Below are positions 33,957-41,916 of a stretch of DNA of 64,000 bases, one piece after another. Below the pieces are notes generated by a model, which saw nothing but the letters and a program-made list of their open reading frames with translations, searched no databases and had not been told where the DNA came from. Every line of letters begins with the position of its first letter. Position 1 is the stretch's first letter. Source of the DNA: Lachnospiraceae bacterium UBA1683 (GTDB taxonomy: Bacteria; Bacillota; Clostridia; Lachnospirales; Lachnospiraceae); the NCBI GenBank assembly GCA_002320245.1, contig DCKD01000044.1, positions 18,299-82,298 on the forward strand, written 5' to 3'. The translations under genes and the position numbers were made by a program.

Positions 33957-34010
33957 ATTTGAATTCAAATACAAAAATATATTGACTTATAATTCAAAAT
34001 ATGCTATAAA
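33957..34010 (+). promoter_or_regulatory. Promoter with palindromic XRE operator
   Basis: A perfect 14-bp palindrome ATTTGAATTCAAAT (33957-33970) precedes TTGACT (33982-33987), a 17-bp spacer and TATAAA (34005-34010). Further AATTCAAA half-sites occur at 33991 and 34013, over the spacer and just before the gene. The arrangement suggests autoregulation by the XRE protein at 34038. Confidence 0.75.
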
Positions 34011-34037
34011 TAATTCAAATAAAAGGAGGATAGTTCA

Positions 34038-34901
34038 ATGGAAGAATTCGATATTCAGAGATTGATGGACAACATAAACAGCATTATTCAGCAGAAAAAT
34101 ATAAAGATTGGAGAGATGGAAAGTGATATCGGAGTATCTCCCGGATATATTTCGCGCCTGACCAAAAAAGGGAACGGAGCCGCGACATCGGCAGATTTAA
34201 TCTGGAAGGTAGCAAAATATCTGGGAGTCAGCGTGGACTTCCTTATGGATGGCAACGCAGCAAAAACAGCAGATAATCTCCGGTATATGCAGGGGTTTAT
34301 CAATAAGCTGATGGTCCGTACTGAATCAGCGGAACTTTGCTGGGAACCGATTACCACGAAATATGTGAATCAGATTATGGCCGGAGGGGACGGTGAGTTG
34401 TTCATAGTAAAGGAGTGTGGAAAAACAGAACATGTGGACAATGGGAACGATCTCCCGATTATTGAAGAAAATACGTTTAGTGAGGACAACTACACATACC
34501 GGCGCGTGAAAAAAAACAGAATCTGGTCTTCGGCAGCCCCGCTGGAGTATGTATGGCTGGATGGGCCGGGATTTGTCACAAAATTGAATGAGGAAACAGA
34601 ACTTTATATCTTCTCCATGGGCATTAGTTTTGGTACCGATCATGGAAATATCGAAGATACATTTTATGACGTGTACATGAGAAAATATGTAGTGGATGAT
34701 TCTCCGGATGTATTAGATAACAATATGGGTGAACCAGTTTTTTACTGGAAACTGATACCTCTCTGCAATACATTTAATAACGCATCTGCCATTAGGGAAG
34801 ATATCATTGATCTGTATAACAGTGCAAGCAATCATGCCTATGATATAAAGCTGGATGCGGATGCGAAGAGTTTTATAGATGAATTCATGGGCTTAATTTA
34901 A
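34038..34901 (+). CDS. XRE family regulator with unknown C-terminal domain
   Basis: A 287-residue protein. Residues about 8-70 are a Cro/CI domain (IGEMESDIGVSPGYISRLTK); the remaining 215 residues form an unrecognised domain with many aromatic residues (RKYVVDDSPDVLD, FYWKLIPLCNTF), possibly ligand sensing. AAAGGAGG before ATG 34038. Coupled to the 67-aa gene at 34914. It could be a repressor of the neighbouring element. Confidence 0.82.
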   Translation: MEEFDIQRLMDNINSIIQQKNIKIGEMESDIGVSPGYISRLTKKGNGAATSADLIWKVAKYLGVSVDFLMDGNAAKTADNLRYMQGFINKLMVRTESAELCWEPITTKYVNQIMAGGDGELFIVKECGKTEHVDNGNDLPIIEENTFSEDNYTYRRVKKNRIWSSAAPLEYVWLDGPGFVTKLNEETELYIFSMGISFGTDHGNIEDTFYDVYMRKYVVDDSPDVLDNNMGEPVFYWKLIPLCNTFNNASAIREDIIDLYNSASNHAYDIKLDADAKSFIDEFMGLI

Positions 34902-34913
34902 GGAGGGCATCGG

Positions 34914-35117
34914 ATGAATTACAAGAGCAACATGGCAAAGTCGCCAAATGGTGCGACCCTTGGGGAGCGGATCACGATAAGGGGCGGCTATGGGCTCCAT
35001 TACAAAGCAGGGAAAAAGCAGGATGACCTTACTGTGGAACAATTAGTAGAATGCGTTTCTGGGAGAAAAGTGAAAGAAATCATATATTTCCCACAGTCAG
35101 AACATTCTTTGAAATGA
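34914..35117 (+). CDS. Small hypothetical protein
   Basis: A 67-residue basic protein (MNYKSNMAKSPNGATLGERI, then LTVEQLVECVSGRKVKEIIY). ATG 34914 follows AAGGAGGGCATCGG, 12 bp after the XRE gene. No family recognised. Confidence 0.6.
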   Translation: MNYKSNMAKSPNGATLGERITIRGGYGLHYKAGKKQDDLTVEQLVECVSGRKVKEIIYFPQSEHSLK

Positions 35118-35196
35118 GACCAGGATGGTAACGCAGGATAAGGAACTGCAAAGAAAGCGAAAGATATGGACTGCACGAGTTTTGTCAATTGTGAGC

Positions 35197-35262
35197 ACGG
35201 CCGGAGCAGGATGGACGCGGGACTTATTGGCCTTATAGAATCCATCTGCCCTGGCCGTTTTT
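35197..35262 (+). terminator. Rho-independent terminator
   Basis: ACGGCC with GGAGCAGGATGGA pairs with TCCATCTGCC and GGCCGT, followed by TTTTTGC. Confidence 0.75.
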
Positions 35263-35710
35263 GCTGTTATAAGTATGCGTAAGATGGTATTTGCTGTAGC
35301 AGCGAATTAATATCGGCGGCATTTGATAGAGGAATATAATATCAAAAAAGCATCACGGGGGCAGAAAAATAGACAAAATATACCAGAAATCAATGTGTAA
35401 CTCTTGCAAAATCTGCCAATTTGTGATAATATGAAATACTCACATGAGATGTGTGAGGTTTGATATCCAATTATACATAAGATTAACAATGAACCTGTTT
35501 TATTTATAATTCAAAAGATGATGGGAAAATATGAGGTGATGAAAGCAGTTTAGAATTTTAGAATAGCAAAAGTTACATATTTAATGGTTTAGCAAAAATA
35601 CTCTAGTTGATTATTTAAAACGAAAAATCTTGGTAGGACTGTAAATTAAATCAACGGTAGAAGTGCGCAAATCTTTATGTAACCTTTGCTTTTTTGATAT
35701 AAAAAATATG

Positions 35711-35788
35711 GCTGGGGCAAATAGAGAGTTGGGCTGCATTTAATAAGACCTGTGCAGAACGCAGAACCTATTTGCCTCAGCTTTTTTT
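35711..35788 (+). terminator. Rho-independent terminator, large loop
   Basis: GCTGGGGCAAATAG (35711-35724) pairs with CTATTTGCCTCAGC (35768-35781) with one mismatch, followed by TTTTTTT. The loop of 43 bases is unusually long. It lies just upstream of the XRE gene at 35829. Confidence 0.8.
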
Positions 35789-35828
35789 ATACGGAAAAGC
35801 CTCCATTAGCAAGAAGGAGGTGATGGTG

Positions 35829-36257
35829 TTGAAACAGGAATGGGTATCAGACCTGGAAGCAACCGGACAAAAACTAAAGACACTCAGAAAACGGGCCGGC
35901 CTGACACAGGAGCAGCTGGCAGAGCGGGTGGGCGGCACCTGTACAAACACCGTCATCTCACGTTATGAACGTGGCAATACTGAGATGGGAATCCAGACGA
36001 TGTACGATTTAGCGGAGGCATTGGGAGTGCCGCCGTCAGAGCTGATCCCGGACCGGCTGCTACATAATAACGATGGCATTCATAATGACAATAACACTTA
36101 TAAAGCTTCAGGGAATAAATCTTTGGGGCAGCAACAGGCCGGCACAGCTGATATTCATTCCCTTTACAGCCAGCTGGATGGGCCGAATAAGAAAATGATA
36201 GATGAAATGATAAGTCTGATGCTTTTTAAACAGAAGCATACAGAACGGTTAGCATGA
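35829..36257 (+). CDS. XRE family regulator, repressor-like
   Basis: A 142-residue regulator with Cro/CI domain at about 10-65 (LKTLRKRAGLTQEQLAERVG, then NTVISRYERGNTEMGIQTMY) and a linker rich in Asn before a short helical tail (LDGPNKKMIDEMISLMLFK). Start TTG 35829, about five bases after GGAGGTGAT; GTG 35826 and ATG 35823 are alternatives. Directly before the early region of the phage-like element, it is a candidate lysogeny or transfer repressor. Confidence 0.85.
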   Translation: MKQEWVSDLEATGQKLKTLRKRAGLTQEQLAERVGGTCTNTVISRYERGNTEMGIQTMYDLAEALGVPPSELIPDRLLHNNDGIHNDNNTYKASGNKSLGQQQAGTADIHSLYSQLDGPNKKMIDEMISLMLFKQKHTERLA

Positions 36258-36310
36258 ACCGTGTGGATTAAGAAAAACAGGAAAATCCGCACGGTTTATT
36301 TTTTTTGTCT
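36258..36310 (+). terminator. Rho-independent terminator
   Basis: ACCGTGTGGATT (36258-36269) pairs with AATCCGCACGGT (36284-36295), one G-T, followed by TTATTTTTTTT. Confidence 0.85.
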
Positions 36311-36507
36311 TTTTTCAGAGCAGTTTTTCTATTTTCCTATCTAATCTGCACTTTGCTTCAGATTGTTGAAAGTTTCCTTTTTTATTGATTTGAGTGAACA
36401 TGAAAATGATTTTTTAAAATTGGACTTATTTGTCTATTTTTGAACCGGGATTGGACTTTTGCGTTGAGGTAATGTCTGCGTGTTCTTGTTAGAATATTTC
36501 CAGAGCA

Positions 36508-36763
36508 GGGGAGCGGACAAGTCCTAAAGCCGGGTAACCTGAATGGGGTAAATGCTTCCCGCTTAATAAAATATCGAATGCCTGACTAGTAAATGCATAA
36601 GGGCAAAGGTTCTCATACAGCTTTTTACTTCTGCCATCGGCTTGGAAATAAGCCGCCGGCACGAGGAGAGGGTGTATAGGAGTATACCGCAGAACCCTTG
36701 TGCCTTTTTAGCCAGGTTGTGTCAGCCGCTGTGTACTCCGAAAGAGTGACATGGCGTTTTTTT
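36508..36763 (+). ncRNA. Structured leader RNA ending in tandem terminators
   Basis: Visible stems: GGGGAGC (36508-36514) with GCTTCCC (36554-36560); CGGCTT with AAGCCG (36638-36655); a three-part stem GGCAC/AGGGT/GTATA (36658-36678) with TATAC/ACCCT/GTGCC (36683-36704) followed by TTTTT; and CGCTGTGTACTC (36727-36738) with GAGTGACATGGCG followed by TTTTTTT (36757-36763). Two intrinsic terminators in front of an operon of more than 15 genes imply controlled readthrough. The RNA class is not identified. Confidence 0.6.
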
Positions 36764-36840
36764 CGTTATGGAACTTCCGCCCCATGGATCTTCATGAGCG
36801 CCTTTGCCCAGACCGCATTCCAGGCGGAAAGGACAAGACC

Positions 36841-37545
36841 ATGAAGGATGAAAGAATTATCGTAACTGAGGAAACCACATTAAATAAGCTGCTGGAGATG
36901 ATTGGACAGGCTGAGAAAGCGGCAAAGACCCCAACTGCTAAGAGCCTGCGTGAAAACGCGGGAGCGCCAATCGCGGAGACGGAGACTGGAGACTGCAAGG
37001 TATACAGAAATGGTTATGCGGTCTATGCCAACGGTACCGGAACCGCGGTCCTCTGGCTGGCAGACTGCAGCTCTTTTACTTACCGCTTTGCACAGCTTGG
37101 TGACAGGGAAAAGGAGTACATGGCTGATACGGATACTCTGGATGAGTCTTTCTTTGGGGTGCAGCCGTGGTTCATGGCAGTGATGGTCAGAGGCGGGCAC
37201 CAGGTAGAGAAAAACAGCATGAACCGCCAGTTTGACCGTAAAGGGGCCAAAAAGGATTTGTGGGATGAAGATGAAACGGAGGAAAAGAGAGAGCAGAGTT
37301 GGAATTCTGGATGCCATTGTGAAAGCCCGGAGTGTGTTTATATCAGGAAAGAGACGATGAGGGAACAGCTTAGGAAACTGACCGACAAGCAGAGGGAGGT
37401 ATTCATCCTTTACCATGGGTATGGATATAAGCAGCATGAAATAGCAGAAATGCTGGGCATTACACAGAAGGCCGTTGATTTCCGTTTAAATAGTGCTGAA
37501 AGAAAGGTCCGGATATCGGCAATTTGCTTTTCAAAACTTTTTTGA
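36841..37545 (+). CDS. Sigma-70 region 4-like regulator, first early gene
   Basis: A 234-residue protein. The C-terminal 60 residues form sigma region 4 (LRKLTDKQREVFILYHGYGY, then EIAEMLGITQKAVDFRLNSA). The N-terminal part has a GDCKVYRNGYAVYANGTG block common in phage proteins of gut Bacillota, whose role is unknown. Start ATG 36841 behind AAAGGA; the frame from 36751 would begin inside the second terminator. It may direct transcription of this region. Confidence 0.8.
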   Translation: MKDERIIVTEETTLNKLLEMIGQAEKAAKTPTAKSLRENAGAPIAETETGDCKVYRNGYAVYANGTGTAVLWLADCSSFTYRFAQLGDREKEYMADTDTLDESFFGVQPWFMAVMVRGGHQVEKNSMNRQFDRKGAKKDLWDEDETEEKREQSWNSGCHCESPECVYIRKETMREQLRKLTDKQREVFILYHGYGYKQHEIAEMLGITQKAVDFRLNSAERKVRISAICFSKLF

Positions 37546-37757
37546 GAAATTTTGCAGAGATACTACTTAAACAGCTTCTCCCGCGACTATTTATGAGAGG
37601 AACTTTTCAGGAAGCCCACAGAGAAACCTCCCAAAAATCTGTGAGAGGAGGATAAACCCATGAAGGTAATTTAAGCATTGGCACTGTAAATCCATAATAC
37701 AACAAATCTGCCGCTTTCCTATTTCGGGAGGGCGGCAGCCATGAGAAGGAGGCCAAT

Positions 37758-38339
37758 ATGAACAAAAATAAATGCGAGGCGTGCAAAGAACGTAAGGAGC
37801 GTATCTATATCTGTTCCCCGCTGCGGCCAAAAGCACAGGAACCAGAGAGGGCAGAAATAGAGCTGAAGGACAACCTTGAAAGGGCAAAGACAGCCTGCAG
37901 GCTGGTGGCGAAACTCGGAGCCGTTCCGCTCTGCAGCCATCTTTTCTGCACACAGTTTCTGGATGATGAGGTTGCGGATGAGAGGAAGATTGGAAGGCGC
38001 ATCGGCCTGGAACTGCTGAAGGATGCGGATGAACTGTGGTGCTTTTCTGAATATATCTCCGAGGGGATGATGGAAGAAATCGCGCTGGCATCGAAGCTGG
38101 GAATCCCGGTGAGAACCATTGGGGAATCGGCAGGGCTGCTGGGGAAGATGTCCGGCAAAAAATGCTGTAAACAGCAGGAACCGTGCGGGGCTGAAGGCAC
38201 AAAGGATGCGGATATTGAGACCGGGATTCCCCTTTGCGATGTTCAGGATGCAATGGAGGCGGTTAAGAAACTGCTGGAAGTCATTTTTGGTGATGGAATG
38301 ACCGGAACAGATAAGAAGGGGGAAAAAGGCAATGAGTAA
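37758..38339 (+). CDS. DUF4406/nucleoside 2-deoxyribosyltransferase-like protein
   Basis: A 193-residue protein. The first 130 residues show the pattern IYICSPL ... N..RA....R.....GAVPLCSHL ... ERK.G...GLELLKDADELWCFS ... GM..EI.LA..LGIPV, which fits the DUF4406-type Rossmann fold related to nucleoside 2-deoxyribosyltransferases. Possible role in modified-nucleotide metabolism of the phage, not proven. The C-terminal 50 residues are a Cys-rich then acidic extension. ATG 37758 behind AAGGAGG. The gap 37546-37757 holds no gene. Confidence 0.75.
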   Translation: MNKNKCEACKERKERIYICSPLRPKAQEPERAEIELKDNLERAKTACRLVAKLGAVPLCSHLFCTQFLDDEVADERKIGRRIGLELLKDADELWCFSEYISEGMMEEIALASKLGIPVRTIGESAGLLGKMSGKKCCKQQEPCGAEGTKDADIETGIPLCDVQDAMEAVKKLLEVIFGDGMTGTDKKGEKGNE

Positions 38340-38655
38340 GAAATGCAGGGCACAGCACAGCGGACCACACCGCCGTCATGGTGACCGGAATGTGCAGACA
38401 CGCTATTCTGGCAAATGCAGGGGGCAGGAAATTACAAAAAATAATGTCCAGGAGGAAAGCAGGATGGAGGATGAAAAGAAAAAGGAAGGTAACAAGAAGG
38501 ATTTTGTGCCGGTTATTATCCCGGAAATCAAGGTGAAAATCCATGAGCTGCATATCCACATGGATGAGCGTATGGATACCGTGAATTTTAATGGGGACTG
38601 TGAGGTATCCATTGCGGATGAAGAGGAGGAAGCATATGGCGAAGAAGACAGATGA
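38332..38655 (+). CDS. Hypothetical phage protein
   Basis: A 107-residue protein with a basic, His/Arg-rich N-terminus (HSGPHRRHGDRNVQTRYSGK) and an acidic end (EEEEAYGEED). An internal ATG at 38464 (MEDEKKKEGNKKDFVPVIIP) with AGGAGGAAAGCAGG upstream could be the real start, leaving 63 residues. Overlaps both neighbours, as in a tight phage operon. Confidence 0.5.
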   Translation: MSKKCRAQHSGPHRRHGDRNVQTRYSGKCRGQEITKNNVQEESRMEDEKKKEGNKKDFVPVIIPEIKVKIHELHIHMDERMDTVNFNGDCEVSIADEEEEAYGEEDR

Positions 38656-39118
38656 CAAACGGAAAACTATTCTGGTTCCGGTAGATGCGTCAAAACTCAG
38701 CCAGGGACTGAAGGCTGCTTTCATGGGCATTGCAATGGTCTTTGACAGCATCGGGGCCGGAGAAGCTGCCCTGGAATTGAAAGCTGCGGCAGAAGAGGTT
38801 TCCGGTTCCACAGATGAAGCTGAAACCAGACAGGGGGATACTGGCGAAGCGGATATTGTAGAAAGCACAGGGAGTGCTGAAAATGATCTGGGAAATAAAC
38901 AGGAGTATGGCGCAGAAGATGCTTCTAAGGACAAACAGGAAAACGTATCCGCCGTTACGGTGGATGACATCACAAAGGTCATCGTAGCGAAGATCAAGCA
39001 GAAACGCAGCAACAACGAAAAGATCGGGCAGCTTTTAAAGACCTACGGCGTGGACAAGGTCAGCAGCCTTCCTGCTGAAAAGTATGAGGCATTCCTAACG
39101 GATATCTCCCAGCTTTAA
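38636..39118 (+). CDS. Conserved phage protein, unknown
   Basis: A 160-residue protein: N-terminal VPVDASKLSQGLKAAFMGIA, acidic low-complexity middle (about 55-105), and a conserved C-terminal helical domain (ITKVIVAKIKQKRSNNEKIG, then VSSLPAEKYEAFLTDISQL). The C-terminal pattern is frequent in phage operons near ssDNA-binding or recombination genes. Start ATG 38636 behind AGAGGAGGA. Its stop abuts the next ATG. Confidence 0.65.
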   Translation: MAKKTDDKRKTILVPVDASKLSQGLKAAFMGIAMVFDSIGAGEAALELKAAAEEVSGSTDEAETRQGDTGEADIVESTGSAENDLGNKQEYGAEDASKDKQENVSAVTVDDITKVIVAKIKQKRSNNEKIGQLLKTYGVDKVSSLPAEKYEAFLTDISQL

Positions 39119-39841
39119 ATGGAGCCGGCCGGAGTGGATGGCAATGATGCTGCTATGCAAATTCCGCTGACATGTGGGAAGGTAGCCTTAATAGACGCAG
39201 TGGATTACCCAAAAATCTGTGGATATAAATGGCGTTTTCATAGCGGATATGCGCGGGCTTTTAAATATAATCCATCCACTCAAAAGAACGATGCCATACA
39301 CATGAGCCATATGATCATGCCGTGTCCGCCAGGAATGGAGGTAGACCATATCAATAGGGATAGGCTGGATAACCGTAAATGTAATCTCAGAGTGGTAACA
39401 CGTTCACAGAATTGCGCCAACAGAGGTTCTTTCAAAAACTCAGTCTCGCAGTATAAAGGGGTCCATTGGAATAAGAAGATGGAACTGTGGGAAGCGGCGA
39501 TAAGGAAGGATGGTATCCAGATAGCAATCGGTGCGTTTAACGACGAGGTTGCTGCTGCAAGCGCATATAACGATTATGCCAGAAGGATGTGGGGAGAATA
39601 TGCAGTCCTTAATGATATAGAAGAGGTGGATTATAAGAGAATGCGCCATTTAAAGCCTGAAAATTCAAGATCCAGATTTCGTGGGGTAACGATGCACAGA
39701 TGTGGAAAGTGGACAGCGAGACTGACCATAAACGGAAAGAGGAAAACGCTCGGATATTTCACCACGGAAGAGGACGCGGCAAGAGCATATAACAGGGCTT
39801 ATGAAGAATACACAGGCAGGGAGGGACCAAATGTAATATGA
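39119..39841 (+). CDS. HNH homing endonuclease with two AP2 domains
   Basis: A 240-residue protein. HNH nuclease about residues 60-103 (MSHMIMPCPPGMEVDHINRD then NLRVVTRSQNCANR), followed by AP2/ERF-type DNA-binding repeats at about 110-166 (SQYKGVHWNKKMELWEAAIR) and 186-238 (SRFRGVTMHRCGKWTARL). This is a free-standing homing endonuclease architecture. It is inserted between coupled genes: it starts at the base after the previous stop and overlaps the next start by four. Confidence 0.88.
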   Translation: MEPAGVDGNDAAMQIPLTCGKVALIDAVDYPKICGYKWRFHSGYARAFKYNPSTQKNDAIHMSHMIMPCPPGMEVDHINRDRLDNRKCNLRVVTRSQNCANRGSFKNSVSQYKGVHWNKKMELWEAAIRKDGIQIAIGAFNDEVAAASAYNDYARRMWGEYAVLNDIEEVDYKRMRHLKPENSRSRFRGVTMHRCGKWTARLTINGKRKTLGYFTTEEDAARAYNRAYEEYTGREGPNVI

Positions 39842-41133
39842 GTAAGAAAGAAGTAAAACCAGTCAGGACACAGGACTTTGCAGGACACAGGCGGGACGGC
39901 CCCGTGCTGGACCATGCATCGCGGAAACATGCCCTGCTCACAGCATCCGGATCAGAGAGGTGGAGGCACTGCACACCATCCGCCCGGCTGGAAGACCAGT
40001 TTCCAAATGAATCATCCGTCTATGCTGAGGAAGGGACAGCGGTACACGAGTATTGTGAGTACCTTGTCAGAAAGGAGCTTCACGAGCGGGTCCAGATGCC
40101 GCAGTCAGATTTCTATACGGAAGAAGTTCTGGGATATGCGGAAATTTACAGGCAGTTTGTCATGGAGCAGGTTGAAAAACTGAAACGGGAGGGCCTGAAC
40201 CCTATGGTCCTGGTGGAGGAGCGGCTTGACTTCTCTAATATCGTGCCGGAAGGATTCGGTACAGGGGACTGCCTGATTGCTGCGGAAGGTAAACTGCACG
40301 TTATTGATTACAAGAACGGCTATCATCATGTGGATGCGGAAAGGAACAGCCAGCTGATGCTATATGGCTGCGGGGCATTAAATGCTTATGACTATGTCTT
40401 TGATGTAGAGGAAGTTTCCATGACGATTGTGCAGCCGAGGATAGAAAATATCTCCACATTCACTTGCAGCAAAGAAGAACTGCTGGCATGGGGAGAAGAG
40501 CTGAAACCCATTGCGAAAATGGCTTTTGAGGGAAAAGGAGAACAGAATCCGGGGGAATGGTGCCATTACTGCAGGGCAAAACATGTCTGCAGGGCTTGTA
40601 TGGACGCAGCGTTATCGCTTGCCAGGGAAGAGTTTTTCAATCTGGATGACGGCATCCTGGCTGATACAGCGGAAGAAACAGATGTCACAGCACCTTATAA
40701 TCCGGATGAATCCGCACCCGTATTTAAAGCGCCGGGGCTGGTGAGTTTCCCGGAACTGGTAGCGGTCCTGCCAACCCTGAACCGTATCTCGTCCTGGATA
40801 GAGTCTGTTTTTGCTTTTATATCCGGGGAGGCGATCAACCATGGTGTGGCGGTGGACGGTTATAAAGTGGTGGAAGGCAGGAGCAAGCGGGTATTTACTG
40901 ACACAAAAGCAGTCATAAAAGCCGCGGAGGAACAGGGTTATACGGATATCTATAAGCAGGAACTTCTGACACTTACGGAGTTTGAGAAGATGATGGGCAG
41001 GAAGAAGTTTGCACAGATCCTTGGAAAGTATGTGGCCAAGCCTTCTGGAAAGCTGGCACTTGTTCCGGAGAGCGACCCAAGGCCGGCAGTGGACGTGAGC
41101 AGTGCCGGGGATGAATTTGAAGCACTGGAATAG
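39838..41133 (+). CDS. DUF2800 PD-(D/E)XK nuclease
   Basis: A 431-residue protein. Core motifs are those of Cas4/AddB-like nucleases: AEEGTAVHEYCEYLV, GTGDCLIAAEGKLHVIDYKNG split over the active-site Asp and the DYK triad, and a Cys cluster WCHYCRAKHVCRAC that could hold an iron-sulfur centre. DUF2800 proteins occur next to DUF2815 and phage DNA polymerase, as here. Likely processes DNA ends in replication or recombination. Confidence 0.88.
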   Translation: MSKKEVKPVRTQDFAGHRRDGPVLDHASRKHALLTASGSERWRHCTPSARLEDQFPNESSVYAEEGTAVHEYCEYLVRKELHERVQMPQSDFYTEEVLGYAEIYRQFVMEQVEKLKREGLNPMVLVEERLDFSNIVPEGFGTGDCLIAAEGKLHVIDYKNGYHHVDAERNSQLMLYGCGALNAYDYVFDVEEVSMTIVQPRIENISTFTCSKEELLAWGEELKPIAKMAFEGKGEQNPGEWCHYCRAKHVCRACMDAALSLAREEFFNLDDGILADTAEETDVTAPYNPDESAPVFKAPGLVSFPELVAVLPTLNRISSWIESVFAFISGEAINHGVAVDGYKVVEGRSKRVFTDTKAVIKAAEEQGYTDIYKQELLTLTEFEKMMGRKKFAQILGKYVAKPSGKLALVPESDPRPAVDVSSAGDEFEALE

Positions 41134-41254
41134 TGGGTTCCAGTCCGTACACCAAAGACACACAAATAATCCAGGGCGCATAGACGGCGCATATTTATTC
41201 GCCGATCCTGTGCGTCCTTTTATAACAGAAAAATGATTATGGAGGGAAACATTT

Positions 41255-41836
41255 ATGGCAAACCAGAAGAATTTCAGCGCAACAAAAGTAATCATCCCGT
41301 GCCGCATTTCCTTTGCGAACATCTGGGAAGCGAAATCAATTAATGGAGGGGAAGAAAAGTATTCCGTATCCTGCGTGATTCCAAAGTCGGATAAGAAGAC
41401 CATCGCTAAGATCCAGAAAGCGGTGGAGGCGGCGAAGGAGGACGGGAAGATCCGCAAATGGAGCGGCAAGATCCCGCCGAACCTGAAACTTCCGCTCCGT
41501 GACGGTGATATTGACCGCCCGGATGATGAGAATTATCAGGACTGCTATTTCCTCAATGCTACCAGCAAGGATGCCCCGCAGGTGGTTGACCGCAGGGTGC
41601 AGCCGGTCACAGACCCGATGATGGTGTATTCCGGCTGTTACTGCAACGTATCCGTAAATTTCTACGCATTCAATGCGAACGGAAACCGCGGCGTTGCGGC
41701 GGGGCTTGGGAATATCCAGTTTGTGAAAGATGGGGAACGCCTGTCAGGGAAGGCTTCAGCGGATGCGGACTTTGATGCTTTGGAGGATGACGGCGGGGAT
41801 GTCCTTGGGGATGACACGCCGGATTACCTGAGCTGA
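41255..41836 (+). CDS. DUF2815 single-stranded DNA-binding protein
   Basis: A 193-residue protein with an OB-fold-like beta pattern (VIIPCRISFANIWEAKSING, YSVSCVIPKSDKKTI, YSGCYCNVSVNFYAFNANG) and an acidic tail (DALEDDGGDVLGDDTPDYL) typical of SSBs that recruit partners. DUF2815 includes characterised phage ssDNA-binding proteins. GGAGGG before ATG 41255. It works with the polymerase next to it. Confidence 0.88.
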   Translation: MANQKNFSATKVIIPCRISFANIWEAKSINGGEEKYSVSCVIPKSDKKTIAKIQKAVEAAKEDGKIRKWSGKIPPNLKLPLRDGDIDRPDDENYQDCYFLNATSKDAPQVVDRRVQPVTDPMMVYSGCYCNVSVNFYAFNANGNRGVAAGLGNIQFVKDGERLSGKASADADFDALEDDGGDVLGDDTPDYLS

Positions 41837-41916
41837 CCCTCTGATGAGACAGATGGGACACATGGGAGGGCGGGAGGAATCCTTCTCTCCCTTTTTACAT
41901 GCGGCGGAGGTGGATA

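Larger units (their letters stand above)
35118..35828. other. Intergenic region with two terminators
   Basis: No credible gene in about 700 bp. Terminators are at 35197-35262 and 35711-35788. The AT-rich middle (35330-35660) has several TATAAT-like boxes but no clear paired -35. A CAAATCTTTATG stretch at 35668-35679 resembles half of the immunity-operon operator. Confidence 0.6.

Noticed and set aside
37591..38253. 220-residue leftward frame
   Set aside because: Opposite the DUF4406-like gene, Pro/Ser-rich, no start signal.
40612..41469. 285-residue leftward frame
   Set aside because: Complements the DUF2800 gene, lacks a ribosome site and family resemblance.
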